A DNA stretch of 64,000 nt from Aurifilum marmelostoma (taxonomy: Eukaryota; Ascomycota; Sordariomycetes; Diaporthales; Cryphonectriaceae): NCBI GenBank assembly GCA_027559495.1, contig JAMXSV010000023.1, positions 1,984,001 to 2,048,000 on the forward strand. Reading direction: 5' to 3'. This document shows positions 10,304 to 23,201 of the stretch, in pieces. A program made the position numbers and the translations under genes. The notes under the pieces are model-generated. The model had not been told where the DNA came from. It saw only the letters and a list, made by a program, of their open reading frames with translations, and made no database searches. Every line of letters starts with the position of its first letter. Within the stretch, counting starts at the first letter, position 1.

Positions 10304-13300
10304 TCAAGAGTCATCAACCTGAGAAATTGTTAGTTGTGTGTCCAAGGTTACAATGTCGTCCTCCAGCAACTTACCAGGGAAGAAGTGTCGCTGAATTTGC
10401 GAGTCAGGTATTTTCCAGACTCGTCGATGCCCTTGGCAGCCGCCTTCTTTGCCACATCGGTCGAGGCGGTGATGGCGTTGGCCACGGTTGTGGGGGGTCT
10501 GACGGGGACGAACTCGAGGTCTGCCGCAGTGGTCCTGGCGTTACTGTCCAGGTTGTCCGAGATTTCAGCTTGTTTCTATGTTATGTGGGAAAGCATTAGC
10601 CAGAGATTAGCGATTGATCAGCCGCGAGTTAATATGTTGAGCCGTAATCAAAAACGAAGATTCGGGCTATGGTTCGGGGACTCACGGCGGCTACTAGATC
10701 CTTGACACCTGCGGTGGACTTTGTGCTGAACTCGGCAACCTTCTTGGTTCTGCTCTCGAGGATCTGTAGTGTTTGGGAGGATGTTATCAGTCGGCGGCCT
10801 TGAATTGTAGTAATTAGAGGATCTGATGGAATGGCACGGGTGTCCCTCACCTTCTGCTTTTCGGCTGGGTCGCTGCTCGAGTCATACTCGGACTGCATGT
10901 CGTTGACTATCTCGAGACCAGGGCGGATGTACTGCTTGTCCACATCGAGGTACATTCCAGCGATATCTCGGAACAATTCAAAGTACGCCCGAATATTGAG
11001 CGAGAAGCCGAAGATCATCTAGGGAAAATCATTTAGTACGCTGGGCCATGAGCACAAGGAGACGCTCGAGGGCAGGGCCGGGATTTACCTGGCGCTGATA
11101 ATCGGTAAAGGTAAAGTTGAGAATGCTTTGTTCTGGCTTGTCGAGGCCACTGGTGGCTTTCAAGTAGTCGATGAAAGGTCCGACCTGGTCGTCGACGACG
11201 TGCTCAACAAGTGTGCTGACGGCCGAGAAGAAGGCCACCAGCCTGCTGATCTGGGACTTGAGCTGGACGAGGATGTCGATACATTTGATCAAGATAGCCT
11301 TGATTTTATCCTGTAAGTATCGAGAAAATAGACTTATTAGTTATGACTGTTGTAACATGGATACATACTGATATCCATTTTCTATACAAGTGGAAAGGTA
11401 TGAAACGCTTTTCGATTACCAGGTTGATATTGGCGGCCTGCAGTGTGGCGAGCTCAGCCTGGATCTCGCCAATCTTGAGCTGCACGTCGACGAGCTTGTC
11501 GCTTGCTTTTTGGTAGTTCTCTGATACTGTCTGCATGACCTTGGCAGTCTGGTCCAGTTTCGTAGTCGCCGCGTCGATGATCTGCTTGCGAAAAGCACCG
11601 CCCTTGTCCGTCGGCGAGCTGCTGGGCTGGGGCTGATTGACCATCGGCGGCTGGATCGGAGTGCATGAAATGTTAGCGCCTTGATCTTTGGTTCGATATC
11701 TTAGAGGCGGCATCGTGCTGCGGAAACTTTGAGAGTGGGTAATTTTACCTGGCTGGCGCTGCCGAGATTCTTGGAGTCAGTATCTAGCTGGATTGCCTTG
11801 GCCACCTCCACGCCCATAGTGAGCTGCCATTCCTTGACCGCGGATGAGCCGGCCTTTGGAAGAGGTGTCCCATTGATGGACTTGTTGGCATCGATAGCCT
11901 TCTGCAGTGCTTCGGTGACCTGAGACTTTTTGTTAACACACACACAGAGCTTGGTTTCGTTCCGTACGTTGAGTAATTATAATCACTGTATGATGATAAT
12001 GATGACGGGGATGGACATGCCTGTTTCACTTTTGAGAAGATATCCAAGAGCGTCTGCGACGGGTTGTCATTGGAAGGCTTGAAGGTCTTGCGAGCATCAT
12101 CCAACAACGTAGCCAAGACACCCAGGCCGTGGTTCTGCTTGTCAGGGTCTTTTGACTGGAGCAGATCCCAATCCACGCCTTTGTCGGCGCCCCCGGTGAT
12201 GAAAGACTGGATCGACACCACATAACTCCGGATAGGACCAATGACACCATACGCAGGGTCATTCGGGAACGGCGGCGTAGCAGTGGGGTTGACCGCAGGC
12301 GCCTTGGTGGCCGACGGCACGTCAGAATGATCAGACTTGCCGTCGCCGACAGATCCGCCCTCAGCACCACCGTTGCCACCTTTGAAGAGGTTGACACCCT
12401 TCTCGAGCTTGGCAGTCATGCTGTAGTTCTCGATCAAGGCAGGCACGGCGAGGTTGATGGCGTTGGTAAACGATTCAGACAGGCTGCTGACGAACTGCTG
12501 CGCCACCAGGTCCCAGCCCGATGGGAATTCGTCGGCCGCCTTCTTGTACGCGCTCGTAGCCGTCTCGAGACTGGACTTGAGAGTCGATACGCTCTCGCTG
12601 GCCAGCTTCTTGGCTTCTGTTGCGCTGGCCAGCTTGGTGTTCGCGGCCGCGAGGTGGACCTGGTTGGCGGCCTTCTTCTCGGATGTGTCCGAGGATGTCT
12701 GCACGACGCACATGTGCAGCTCGCAGACCATGTCAAGCCATGCCTGGAACACGCCTTCCATCTCTTGGGCCTTGCTCTCGCAATCCTTGGCCACACGAGC
12801 AAGAGTCTTGATGGTAGGAACCAGCAGCGTCTGAGCTGACTCAGGGTCGCCTAGAAGTTTGATGATGGAGTTGACCTAGGAAGTTGATGTCAGAACGAAT
12901 CTTGAGTGATTTCCTCTCTTTCGGCACAGCAGACAATTACTACATACCGTCTCTTTGATAGTGTTGCTCTTGAGAGAGATTGCATCAAAGGATTTGGTAG
13001 ATGTGCCAAACGCCTTGGCGCCCTGGTCCGCGCATTGGATCAGGCATGCATTCAAAGCCGGCCGTTCAAAGTTGCTGTATGCAATAAAATTCTCAGCATG
13101 TACAAGTTCACATCTCTTCAATGTGGAATTCTGTTTTGCCCTACCTCAGGTACTTGAATCCTCCATTGGGCGGAATGATCTTGATTTCGCTGGCGTCAGG
13201 AATAGTGGAGGCCACGAATAGCGATGCCAGGAGTGAGACGGAGATTGGAGCTGCCGAGAGAAGCTCGTTCCAGTTGAATCCAGGACGGAAAAGCATAGAC

Positions 13301-13419
13301 TGCTTGACATCCTGTATGTACTGGGACGTGGAAGCCTGTCTTATCTTATTGTCTTGAATTTTCTGAAGAGCTTGAGACTCTTGCTCCTTCGTCATGCTAT
13401 CTGTGGTGGGTTCCGGCAT
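10304..13419 (-). CDS. Long alpha-helical protein A (780 aa), unknown function
   Basis: Ten exons (minus strand): 13419-13145, 13074-12948, 12875-12021, 11919-11749, 11650-11420, 11310-11089, 11018-10851, 10763-10686, 10575-10375 and 10318-10304. The sum is 2343 nt. The start has a good context (CCCACCATGC). The intron at 12020-11920 appears to be GC-AG. The protein is almost entirely helix-forming, rich in Ala, Ser, Lys and Glu. Two stretches are clearly hydrophobic: residues 51-75 (ELLSAAPISVSLLASLFVAS) and about 575-592 (SRLVAFFSAVSTLVEHVV). There is no signal peptide or known catalytic motif. The segments at about 229-258, 510-550 and 554-580 resemble segments of protein B (15010-16443), so the two are distant paralogues. 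An elongated helical-bundle protein, possibly membrane-interacting, is an inference from shape only. Confidence 0.75.
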
Positions 13420-15009
13420 GGTGGGCAACAGCTAAGCGAGTATGCTATTTTTGTGGTTGATGGAAAGCTTGAAATATACGGTAGAAGAAACACTGAGCTT
13501 TGGGCCCTATATCTTTGAAATCAGAAGCCATGAAGGTTCCTCCATGGTCAGGGTCTGTCAATTACATATACTTACTCTTCAGTACTCGTTTACACCCCCT
13601 GAAGGCCTGGTCTCTGCAAATACATGCTGTCGTAATTCATCTCGATGCAGCCATGATTGAGAATTCCAAGGGGAGGCCCTCATGTCGGAACGTTATGGGA
13701 AGTCTAGACCGTTACTGAAAAGTAACTTAAGCGATTCTCAGTAAATTTTACCTAAGTAGTAGGTTCTTCAGAATAGTTTTGTTGTTTTCAGGTGATTGAT
13801 AGGCCAATCTCGTTCTAAGACACGGCCGGGAAGGCACTATTATTGCGACATTTCTCACGTCCCGAATATCCAACACGACGACGCTTTCGGGCCAAATGAT
13901 GATTGTGCCGGGCCCGAGCTCTGGAAAGGGGTTGGAGTGCTCTCTCTCCCAGGCCAGAATACACATCCAAGTCCTCCTTAACCACTCCGCCCAACCAAGA
14001 CGATCAGCGAAGTCTTGAAGTCACACAACACCTGAAGTTAGAGTCTCTGGCTGGGCTTCCAACTGAAGTGGGCTGAAAACAGAGATTTTAAAGCAGGTTC
14101 TAGAACAATAAGGCCTCAGGGCCTTCCCAATGCATCTTCTTCAGCCTCTGTATTGCACGATTGAAACGCAGCAGTTATCGAAAATGGACGCCACTATTGT
14201 CAGAGACTATGATTAGGCTCTGCAGCCCAAGAGTTTTACAATGCTGAGGTCCATCCAAAGATTATCCTGGGCATGATATGTCCTCGGCATGAAGGATGGT
14301 CAACACATACTCGACGTGGCCATGGAAGATCCCGAGATTACTAGCAGGGAGGAAGCAAGTGAAGCAAGCGCTACCCTCTCGAATTCGTTCGACAACTCAA
14401 CCCAGAACAAACTGCGAGATTCCAATAGACTTACCAAAGTTGCGGAGCTGGTAGAGTAGCCGGTTCCAGAGGTGGTAGACCATTTTGTGTGCCAGGTTGT
14501 GCAGGATTCCTGGTGGCCAGTGAAGCTGGTCCTGTAGTCTAATTTCTTCAGGAGATAGCACATGATGATCCCATTGAGAATGACATTCGCTTGGCCTTTG
14601 AGGCAATTCGGGAGAATTTGAGCTTAGGGCAGACTGCTGTATCTGATGTCACTTCGATCTTTTGAGCGTCCAGTACTGGTAGATCCACGATTTAAACATC
14701 CCAGTGCGGGTCATCATAGTTCTCGAGTTAATTCATTAATATTTGTAATTAGGGACCTCATTTCATACGGTGTGTTCATTGAATGATCCGGGATGGCAAC
14801 GACGGTGAAATGGCTATTTTCCAGTCATCAAGTTCTTGCGCCATTGCAGCATAGCCCTGTCAGCTATCTGTTTAACATATGTTCAAGGCTTTTTAGAGTA
14901 ATTACCCTAGGGTAACGAGGATCAGAGGACGAAGCCATTTCCCATGCTATAAAAATATCATTCAGTCCCATATATGAACCATACGAGTTTAATGCTGAAA
15001 GACATAATT
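13420..15009. other. Spacer between the two helical-protein genes
   Basis: No gene could be modelled. A minus-strand stretch around 14420-14606 (LSPEEIRLQDQLHWPP, HKMVYHLWNRLLYQL) has a protein-like look and a possible donor site after it, but nothing extends it. It may be a relic. Confidence 0.35.
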
Positions 15010-16443
15010 TCAAAACACCCATAAGCCCTCAACTAAGTTCGCAAACTTCTTTCTGTCCCCAGCCTTCAGACCAGCAGCGGTGTCAGCGGCCGACCGTAGC
15101 AAGTGGAAACTGGACAGCCGAGTCTGTGGTGCAACTGCTGCCCTCAGTAGCACTTGTCTACGGTCTAGTTGCCCCTGTACGTAGGCCAACAGGCCTTCAG
15201 GATGGTCATCAGTCCGGATGTTCTTGATACTGCCTTTGCTATCATCGTGTTGGGCGAGATGGCTAACAATGCCAGCAATCTGGGATTTGAGAGTTTCATC
15301 CTTCAAGGCCACCTCGGAGACCTGAAGTATCGTGCTGCCGTAGTCCGATTTGCTCAGGTTGTACTCGGCGTTTTCAGCGCGATTCACACAGAGGGCCACG
15401 AGCTGCCACGCGTCGTAGCGCTGGGTCTTGATCCGCGCAATCTCTGTCTGCGTCGACTCCACCTTGCCCAAGAGTGAAACACACTCGCTCGTAAGCTGCT
15501 TTCCCTGCTCCAAGAGGACAGCCTGGTGCTTCGCGATACCATTCAGGTTGTCCACCTTCTGGCTCGCCTCCTTGTACTTCTGTGCTGCTGCAGCAGCTGT
15601 CTGCTCGGCGTTACTTACTGCTCTTTCCGCTTCTGCTACGCTGTTGGTCAATGCCTCGATGATTGGCTTGAGCGCCTCGAGGACGAGGCGCGCGGGAGGC
15701 CAAATCCACGTCCACTGAGTTGTAATGCGCATCAGCTTTATATTACTTCATCGTCGAGCCAGACTCTCACCAAACACCAAGACACCTTGGAAAGTGAGGA
15801 GATCTTACCGTGTCGGCTTCATCATACTTGTGCTTCTGCGCATCTAGCTTAGCGCGTAGAGTGTTGAGTGCCTCTGCAGAAACTGCCTGCGCATTGTTCG
15901 CTGATTGTAGAGCTTCCTCCTGTGTGCGCAAGGCACTCCTTACGCTCTCAAGCTCAGTAGCGAGTGCAGTATCCAATTTGTTCGCGCTTGCTTGCCACAC
16001 ACCCAGCTCGCCATCGTGAAATTGGGTAATCTCATAGCATGTCAATATAGTTAATCACGCTCAAATAATGGCGGCTTTGCAAAGGAAAAATGGGGGGAGG
16101 GAATGGGTGGAGAGGATGGGTGGGAGGATCTCACAAGAACAGAGTACGAGTTCACGAGGTCCAGGCAATGCTCTGCAGCCTTTTCGGCAGCCTGCCAGCT
16201 AGAGCCGAGGTCCTTCACAGTGGCTGCCATTGAAGACGGAGGCGATGCTGGGTTAAACTCTCCGTCCAAGAGCTGCGTGAGGTCCATGAGATGGCCCACG
16301 GCGGTAGCCGTCTTGTTAGACAGATCTCCCTGCGCATCCAGTTGCTTACTGGCATGGTCGGATAAAAGACCATTGAACTTTGCCTGTAGTGGTGGGAAAC
16401 TGGATGCCAGGTCTTTGGCTTGTTGATCGAGATTGGTATCCAT
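15010..16443 (-). CDS. Long alpha-helical protein B (418 aa), paralogue of protein A
   Basis: Three exons: 16443-16135, 16030-15809 and 15735-15010, total 1257 nt; all junctions are GT-AG and in phase 0. The protein is predicted nearly all helix, with heptad-like Ala/Glu/Lys-rich parts (residues 205-260) and a Trp-rich turn (QWTWIWPPARLVLEALKP, about 184-201). No signal peptide. The LNTLRAKLDAQKHKYDEADT segment (158-177), followed by Trp, matches STLKSSLETATSAYKKAAD in protein A. AQKYKEASQKVDNLN (228-242) matches SENYQKASDKLVDVQ there. It lies upstream of A on the same strand, 1.6 kb apart. Size and all-helical make-up recall two-component helical-bundle families, but I cannot identify the family by eye and do not assign a function. 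Confidence 0.75.
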
Positions 16444-19400
16444 GTTCTGGTTTCAATATTTCGAAAGGAAACTGTATTCTGGAGTTTATGGAAGTTTGGA
16501 ATTCCTTGAATTGAGCAGAATGATACTCTGGAGGAGTATTCTGGCGGAGGTCGCTGATATTGCCTTTTGATGAGACAAGGGCTGTGCCGCGGCCGTCCGC
16601 TTCGGTGTGATGATTACATTGGCTATGCAAACGTCCACGGGTCGAGCCCAGACTATGTCCATAGCTTAAAACGGCCTCACATCAATGAGCACCTCATTCT
16701 TCCTTTCTGAAAGCTTGTTCGCTGTTTGGATCGGCATCTACCAGATGTGTCGATCAGGTAACGGTCGACTGGCTGAATCCGGTTGTTGCGCGTCAGCAGT
16801 TAATAGTACTCTTCATAATTCGTTGACAAATGTGAAACAATTTTAACGCAGAACTTCGAGCCCGTTTACCTGATTGAAAAACTGGCTGGGAGATCTCCTG
16901 ATTCTATGGCAGCTGCGAAGTCATTGTATAGCATGTTCACTGCGATGCATATAGAAATTCCTCAAACTACGCTGCAAACATCCATAAGGCTTCTGCTCGA
17001 TTGGCGGACCTAGTTGGATTGGACCTGGGATGCCCTTTCATACAGAGAGGTATGAGCTGGGAAGAATGGTGAATGTAGTCAAGCTCGCTTTTCACGGAAA
17101 ATCAAGATTGTCGAGATCTTTCTGTTGCAAGGCCAATATGGGCACGCAGAGCTTGGGAAGCGCTTGCAAGAGCCCGCCGGCCCAGGTTGAGAAGCTTGAT
17201 GACTGTCGCAAGATTAACTGCCAGGCCACCGTGTACTGGGCTACCTTATAATTCTCATACGATCGTATACAGGCTCTTTGATGTGATGGAGTGCTTAAGG
17301 CTAGACGTCTCTCATTCCAATTGAGCTGATCGTGCATGTCTCCCGTAGTCCTCAGCACCGGTTGTCCCTCCAAGGCTTCATATACTGCATTTGACTATTA
17401 TGGTCTATCTCCGTCTCCATTGATTTTGAAAGTATATCTAGCTCAGCGAACAAGGCTGTACGTCCCTATAATGAACCTACCAGGTGATGAACATGACCAT
17501 CTTCTGATTGGAGAATCAAATCTCCAGGAGAACTGAGAAGAGGACTTTAAGCGAGGCAGCTTTTCCACCATCTAATTAATCAATTAGAATGATGGTCGGA
17601 AGTCTCGATGATCAATCCAGAGGGCTGCAGACATTTTGGAACCTCCTAAACGAGAGAACAGCGGCCTTCTCAACCAAGGGAAGAAGTAGGTTATCAGTCT
17701 ATTCCGGCTCAATCGAAAGAAAGAACTCACATCCAATGTCTATTCAGTTCAAGGCCTAGTGAAGGCTAATAGTAAGCCCTGTGTGCGGTAGACGTGTAAA
17801 GATGGATAAAGGAAAAGTAGCCCATCCTTGAGATATCATTGTGCATTGGGAAGTTAATACTGTATTACAGGTTTCGTTTTGAAGTCGTCCCCGTGCCTCT
17901 TGTGTGTGTACAATCGCAAAAGTGGTTGGCGTATTCAACCCTACTGCTACACATCAGACATAATATCAGCGAGTATCTGAGATGAAGTGAATTCTATCTC
18001 CGGGAGCCTTGCTGCAAGGGCTTCTTCCCTCTTCGATGAGAACATTCTTGTCATGCGGTATATGACAGACTTAAAATGACTTCGAGTTCACTTGCCGTGC
18101 TACTGAGTCTGAGATGCCGTGAGAGGTTGACGCCGCTGCGTCAAACCCAGTCTCTTCGATTAGTCGAGTACATTGTGGATGAATACGCTCTGTATAGTTC
18201 ATGGGAAGCAAACTCAGGTCTGTTGGTCTTCTTCGCACCTAGCCAAGGGCACAAATTTCCCCATGACGACAGCCTAAGGCCACTGCCACTCCGTCCGAGC
18301 TACAGATTGCTTACAATTGACTGAGTCTTCGGATCCCCGCAGGTGTGATAGTCTGGAAGGCTTGGGCTGTCATGGCTTCATACAATTTGACATCGTCCAT
18401 GCCGTAATAGTCACTTACAAGTTGGTGAGACTGACAAGCCGCGAACAGGGTGCGGTGTTGGTGCGGCTAACCAACCTTTGATTCTGCTTGGAGATAAGGT
18501 CACAAGATCAGCTAGAGATGGAAAGTCAAGAGAATAATGGACAAGAGGAGGAAATGCATTTATTACATCAAAGCCTGGGTGTTGTGGTTGTTTTTCTGCC
18601 TTTTCTTTTAAAAGGAGTAGGAAGCTAGCCAGCCGGGCCCAGTCTGGCTGAAGCTATCTAGGAAACGCAGGGCACCCGTGTGCCAGGTACTCAGGCACGG
18701 GCCAGTAAGTCACCTTTCCTTGAACAGACATACAACTAACACGTGAAATAGATGAAGAGGGTGGCTTTCTCCTTTTTAAGGATTCCTCAAACTCCACACA
18801 AACACACGCTTCCGGCTCGACCATAAATCCGTCACGGAGCACGGAGGCCACGCGGCGAAGAAGAACCTCGGCTCCGGTCGGCGGAATTCGTAGAACAAAG
18901 GAGTCAGAGGGCGTGTTCCGCATCCACCCGAGTCCTCCTCGCTCACCCGAGCCTCTGGGATCCCCCCCTCAAAAAGGACCCCAAGCCCATCTTCGAAACA
19001 GACAAGGCGCTGAACCTTGTCTTGTGTGGGTTCTCCCTCTTTTTGCAGGCCAATTCTAAACCCCCGCAAAATGGCCAAGCAAGGCCAGAATCACAAGCTC
19101 GGCTTGTTGTCGGCTAACTCCCCAAAGCGTCGACGTCACTCTCCTGTGGGGATGCTAACGTTTTCAGCCCCCAGGGGAGACGACTTTCACATGGGAATTC
19201 GAATGTCCGTCCTTACGGCCCAATTCTTTGCATCCTCTCGGGGTGTGAAATGTCTCCAAAATGGATCTGGGTCAGTATCATGAGATGGGAAGAGAACTTT
19301 CGATAATGAATGTGAAATCTCCATTCGAGAGGGTATCCAGGTGAGCTTTAAACACTCGACAAGTAGGTGGCGGGTGGTGATTGGCGGATCCGTGCTTCTC

Positions 19401-20135
19401 GCCGTTGGAGGAAGGCATCTTCATCCGCTGCACCGAAGCCACCACATGTCATATCTCCTTGTGTCCTCCTTGTCCACCCCTGGCCAAAGTACAGGTCCCT
19501 GCGTCCGGCCCCTCGATCTGATCTGATCTGCCGTGACATATCTCGAGCTCCAGTCGTTGTCAAGTGCAAATGGGCCAGCTCGAGGGGCCATCCCCCAAAA
19601 AAGAGTCACGAGTGTTTCCCGGCACAAGTCCCTCCTCGACAGCCGCGGGCCAAGGGCAACTTGCTCCTTAGAGTAATAGCTCTTCTCCATTGCCATGTCC
19701 TTTTCTTTTTTGACTCACGTCCCTTTTAGCTTCTCCAGGACGGACGCCTCGTCCGCTTCCTAGGTCTGGTGTCATAATTATAATTAGAGAATTTGAACCT
19801 CGGTTCCCTTCCACCGGGTGGTGTGTTTCTCTTGTCTCGCATCGTGTGTTTGATATTATTTCTGTTTCTCTTGTCCACCTCGGCAACAACATTAATGCAT
19901 CTTTATACGTGTGTATATGTGGATTTCCCTTGAGTAGATGACAGGATTGTTCATTTATTCCTACTTTGATACATAAAAGTGCTCCACTTGTCGTGTTTTC
20001 AAGAGTACTCTCCTAGAGTCGTCGACCTGAGAACGAGGAGGAGGAGGAGCAGCAGAAGCACGCCGGAACACGTCGCAATCACAACTGAACCTCAACTGAA
20101 GAACCTGAGCTGTTCGACAATCACAACCGGGAATC
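16444..20135. other. Gene-poor 3.7-kb stretch
   Basis: No gene could be supported. Short frames exist on both strands (for example 17092-17373 minus and 18076-18324 plus), but none shows a family motif or a consistent splice model. The right end should hold the promoter and 5' leader of the succinate-fumarate carrier gene, reading right. Confidence 0.5.
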
Positions 20136-21266
20136 ATGGCGACAAAGGTGCAGGGAAAGGACGGCAAGGCGCCAGCAGGCGCAGCAGTGAACCTGATAGC
20201 AGGTGGCGGAGCGGGCATGATGGAAGCCATGATATGTCACCCCTTGGGTATGTCCTCATCCTGATCTCCGCCCTCCTCGTCCCTTCTCTCCCTCTGACGA
20301 TCTGCTTGCTTCACAGACACGATCAAGGTCCGCATGCAGCTCTCCCGCCGAGGCCGCGCCCCAGGCTCCCCCAAGCGCGGATTCCTAGCCACTGGCGCCC
20401 AAATCGTGAAAAGAGAGACCCCCCTGGGCTTGTACAAGGGCCTCGGCGCCGTGTTGACGGGCATCGTCCCCAAGATGGCCATCCGCTTCACCTCCTTCGA
20501 GGCATACAAGCAGGCCCTCGCCGACAAGCAGACGGGCACCATCACGGGCCGCGGGACGTTCGTGGCTGGTCTCGCTGCGGGCATCACGGAGGCCGTCGCC
20601 GTCGTCACCCCCATGGAGGTCATCAAGATCCGCCTGCAGGCCCAGCACCACTCCCTCGCCGACCCTCTCGACGTACCCAAGTACCGTAATGCCGCGCACG
20701 CGCTGTACACCGTCGTCAGGGAGGAGGGCGTGGGCGCGCTGTACCGCGGTGTGAGCCTCACCGCGCTGCGCCAGGGAAGTAATCAGGCCGTCAACTTCAC
20801 CGCGTACACTTATTTCAAAGAGGCCCTTATGCGCTGGCAGCCGCAGTACGAGGGCGGAACCCTTCCCGGATGGCAGACAACCCTCATCGGTCTTGTCAGT
20901 GGCGCCATGGGCCCTCTGAGTAATGCCCCTGTGGATACTATCAAGACGAGGCTACAGAAGACGCCCGCCGAGCCGGGCGTGAGTGCTCTAAAAAGGATTA
21001 CCGTGATCGCTGGCGAGATGTTCAGGTAGGTCTTTCCTCTTTCTTTCAATGTGTTGAGGCTCTTTCTGCTGGGCCGAGTAGTGAAGGCATGTGTTGCTGA
21101 CTGTCATATTAGACAAGAGGGTGTGCATGCATTCTACAAGGGAATAACACCACGAATCATGAGAGTCGCCCCTGGGCAGGCTGTCACCTTTACCGTGTAC
21201 GAGTTTCTCAAGGACAAGATAGAAAAGAGCTCGTGGACCTCTTCAGGCGGAGAGTATGAGGAATAG
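20136..21266 (+). CDS. SFC1: Mitochondrial succinate-fumarate carrier (SFC1/acuL)
   Basis: Three exons: 20136-20247, 20317-21025 and 21113-21266; 975 nt, 324 aa, the normal size for SLC25 carriers. All three signature motifs are present: HPLDTIKVRMQ, TPMEVIKIRLQ and APVDTIKTRLQ, each followed by the family's Gly/aromatic box (LYKGLGAV, LYRGVSLTALRQ, FYKGITPRIMRVAPGQAVTF). ITPRIMRVAPGQAVTFTVYE, FVAGLAAGITEA and NPMEV-like TPMEV match the yeast Sfc1 subfamily rather than the citrate carrier. It exchanges cytosolic succinate for mitochondrial fumarate across the inner membrane and is needed for growth on acetate and other gluconeogenic carbon sources. The ATG follows a CAACCGGGAATC leader. The gene looks intact, including a C6 run at about 20419-20424 that causes no frameshift. 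Confidence 0.95.
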
Positions 21267-21520
21267 GCGACGGAGTTGACAAGAGGAGCAAAGAGTCGCA
21301 CCAATATACCTTTGGTTTCTGCGGACAGCATCGGGTGTTGGGGGGTGTAAACTAGATTGTAGCATTTACAGCATTGGCATGATCCAGATCATACGTCATT
21401 CTATCTTGTCTTCCAAGATACTTGTTGCTCGTCCTACCGAATGCTCATTGCATTGCCTGCAATGCCGCGATCACGTCTGGTTTTACAGCTCCTGTGCTGT
21501 AGGTCCAGTTCTCGGGAGAT

Positions 21521-22713
21521 CTACCGGCCAGGTCTCTTGGGTCTGCTGAAGCCTTTCTTGACTTCCACCTGCGGGTGCAGATCCGCCAGCACAGTCTCCT
21601 CGGTGATCTCGCTTGGCTCCTCCACCTCGAATTTCTTCTCCACGGTCAGGCCACACTCGCGACTGGCCATCTCCAGAACCGCACGCTTCATCAGCGGGTA
21701 CAGCATGCGGTCCTTGATGGCCTTCCGACCTTCAGTCGCCGGACAAGTATACAGGAAGAGCAGCGGCTCTGATTGGCTCCCCCTGGTGCTCGTGTGCGAA
21801 GCGGTAGAATGTGAACCTAGGCTCGGTGCTCGAAATAGCCTGGACGAGCTCCGGTATCGACGATGGGGAGGATGAGTCGGGGACAAGCTCGATCTTCTCG
21901 GTGTTAGGGTTGACTTTCTGTACAGCTTCGGGGTCAGCCGCCGTCAATCAAAGCATCCCACCCTTCTCGCGCCCACACGCCACGGCTAAAAACTGACCAG
22001 CATCACCAGGTTCCTCCCGCCCTCCGTGCCCAGCTCCTTCAACGAGGCGAGCGCATCGTCGTGCACCGGCATCTGCATGGTCTGGCTGAGGTGGATCTGC
22101 CTTGAGCCCGTGCCCCTGCTCCCCTCTTCAGCCTCAGCCCGCTTGACGCCCGCCAGGCTCCTCTCCTCCTCGGTCAGGGGCGCCTCGAGCTTCTCGTGCT
22201 TGTCATGCTTCTCAAAGCCCTCGGGCGTGAGCTCATCCTTGGTTGTGGCGAAGATGGTCTCCCGGAAGTGCTCGCGCCCGAGCTCCCGCACCAAAGTCAG
22301 CCGTGTGGAGGCGAAGAGCATCTTCTGACGGACCTTGGCGGTGTCGGGAACGTACGACACCGCTACGAGCTTGGGGACGGTGTCGTAGCGCTTTAGAAGG
22401 ATATACATTGACTCGCTGTCGGCGAGGGCGGGTAGGAGGAGAGAGGTGACATTCTCGGAGAACGAGGCCGGAGAGGAGGGCGTGAGCAGAGAGTGCGGCA
22501 CGAGGGCTTCATTCTCGATGGTAACGAGGAGACCGAAGTGGGAGTCGGACTGAAGGAGCTCGTTGAACTTGGAGGTTAACTCCTCCGAGGCTGTATGCGA
22601 GAGCACAGGTCAGCTCAAGTCAATGGAGGGGCCCGAAATGGATGCTGCTGGGACCTGCTGACAGGTCATAGGCCAGGGGACGAGCTGGACGTACCTGATA
22701 TTCCTGATTGCAT
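21521..22713 (-). CDS. twf1: Twinfilin (two ADF-H domains) with apparent +1 frameshift
   Basis: Exons: 22713-22695 (only 19 nt, MQSGIS), 22590-21998 and 21917-21521. The first ADF-H domain contains ASEELTSKFNELLQ and YVPDTAKVRQKMLFASTR; the second contains FTFYRFAHEHQG, LLFLYTCPATEGRKAIKDRM and YPLMKRAVLEMA. The tail GFSRPKRPGR is the basic twinfilin C-terminus. Twinfilin binds actin monomers and caps filaments. In the last exon the frame changes at a C5 run (plus 21779-21783). Removing one base restores about 335 aa, the normal length. Because the sequence after the break is fully conserved, a base-calling error is more likely than a dead gene. It is convergent with SFC1, with about 250 bp between the stops. 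Confidence 0.9.
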
Positions 22714-23201
22714 CCTCCTTTTTCTTGTGTTCCCTCCTTGACCCTCTTTCCTTATCCTTTTCTGAACGTAGACCGCTAAGAAATTCTCAGGATTATGTGT
22801 TCAGTTCAGATTTCGGGAGTCAATGGAAAGCCACGAACACGCTCGAGTAGTCCCTGGTAGCGCAAAGAGAGAGGAGCTGCAGCCTGCTTGCGTGACAACA
22901 CACCATAGGTGACGTGGGGTTGAGTAGCTACCCCTAACCCTGGCTGAAAAGGCTCCGATAAGACACCCCCTTCATAGTTGCCCGGTCAATCAACCATCAG
23001 GGACAGATTTGAGACATTGTTTTGTCTCTGTTCTGCTTTACCAGTCTCTTTATTATTTTAAACATTACAGTAGGTATAGGTAGGTAAGTATAGTCAGGTC
23101 TATGAGCCTATATATGAATATATACTTGTTGGAAGGCATCTCCCCAGATACGCACTCACATACGCACGCAGACACGCACAGCGCTCGAACCACCTCCAAA
23201 A
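22714..23201. other. Intergenic stretch
   Basis: Promoter side of twinfilin and 3' side of the hydratase gene. A short TAGGTA-like repetition lies near 23072-23095. No gene. Confidence 0.5.

Noticed and set aside
12327..12839. 170-aa plus-strand open frame
   Set aside because: Opposite the largest exon of helical protein A, which has consistent splice phases.
16444..20135. Several 60-120-aa frames in the gene-poor stretch
   Set aside because: No family motif, no consistent splice sites and overlapping frames on both strands.
20419..20424. Possible homopolymer frameshift in the carrier gene
   Set aside because: The frame through this C6 run is correct and conserved (KRETPLGLYKG).
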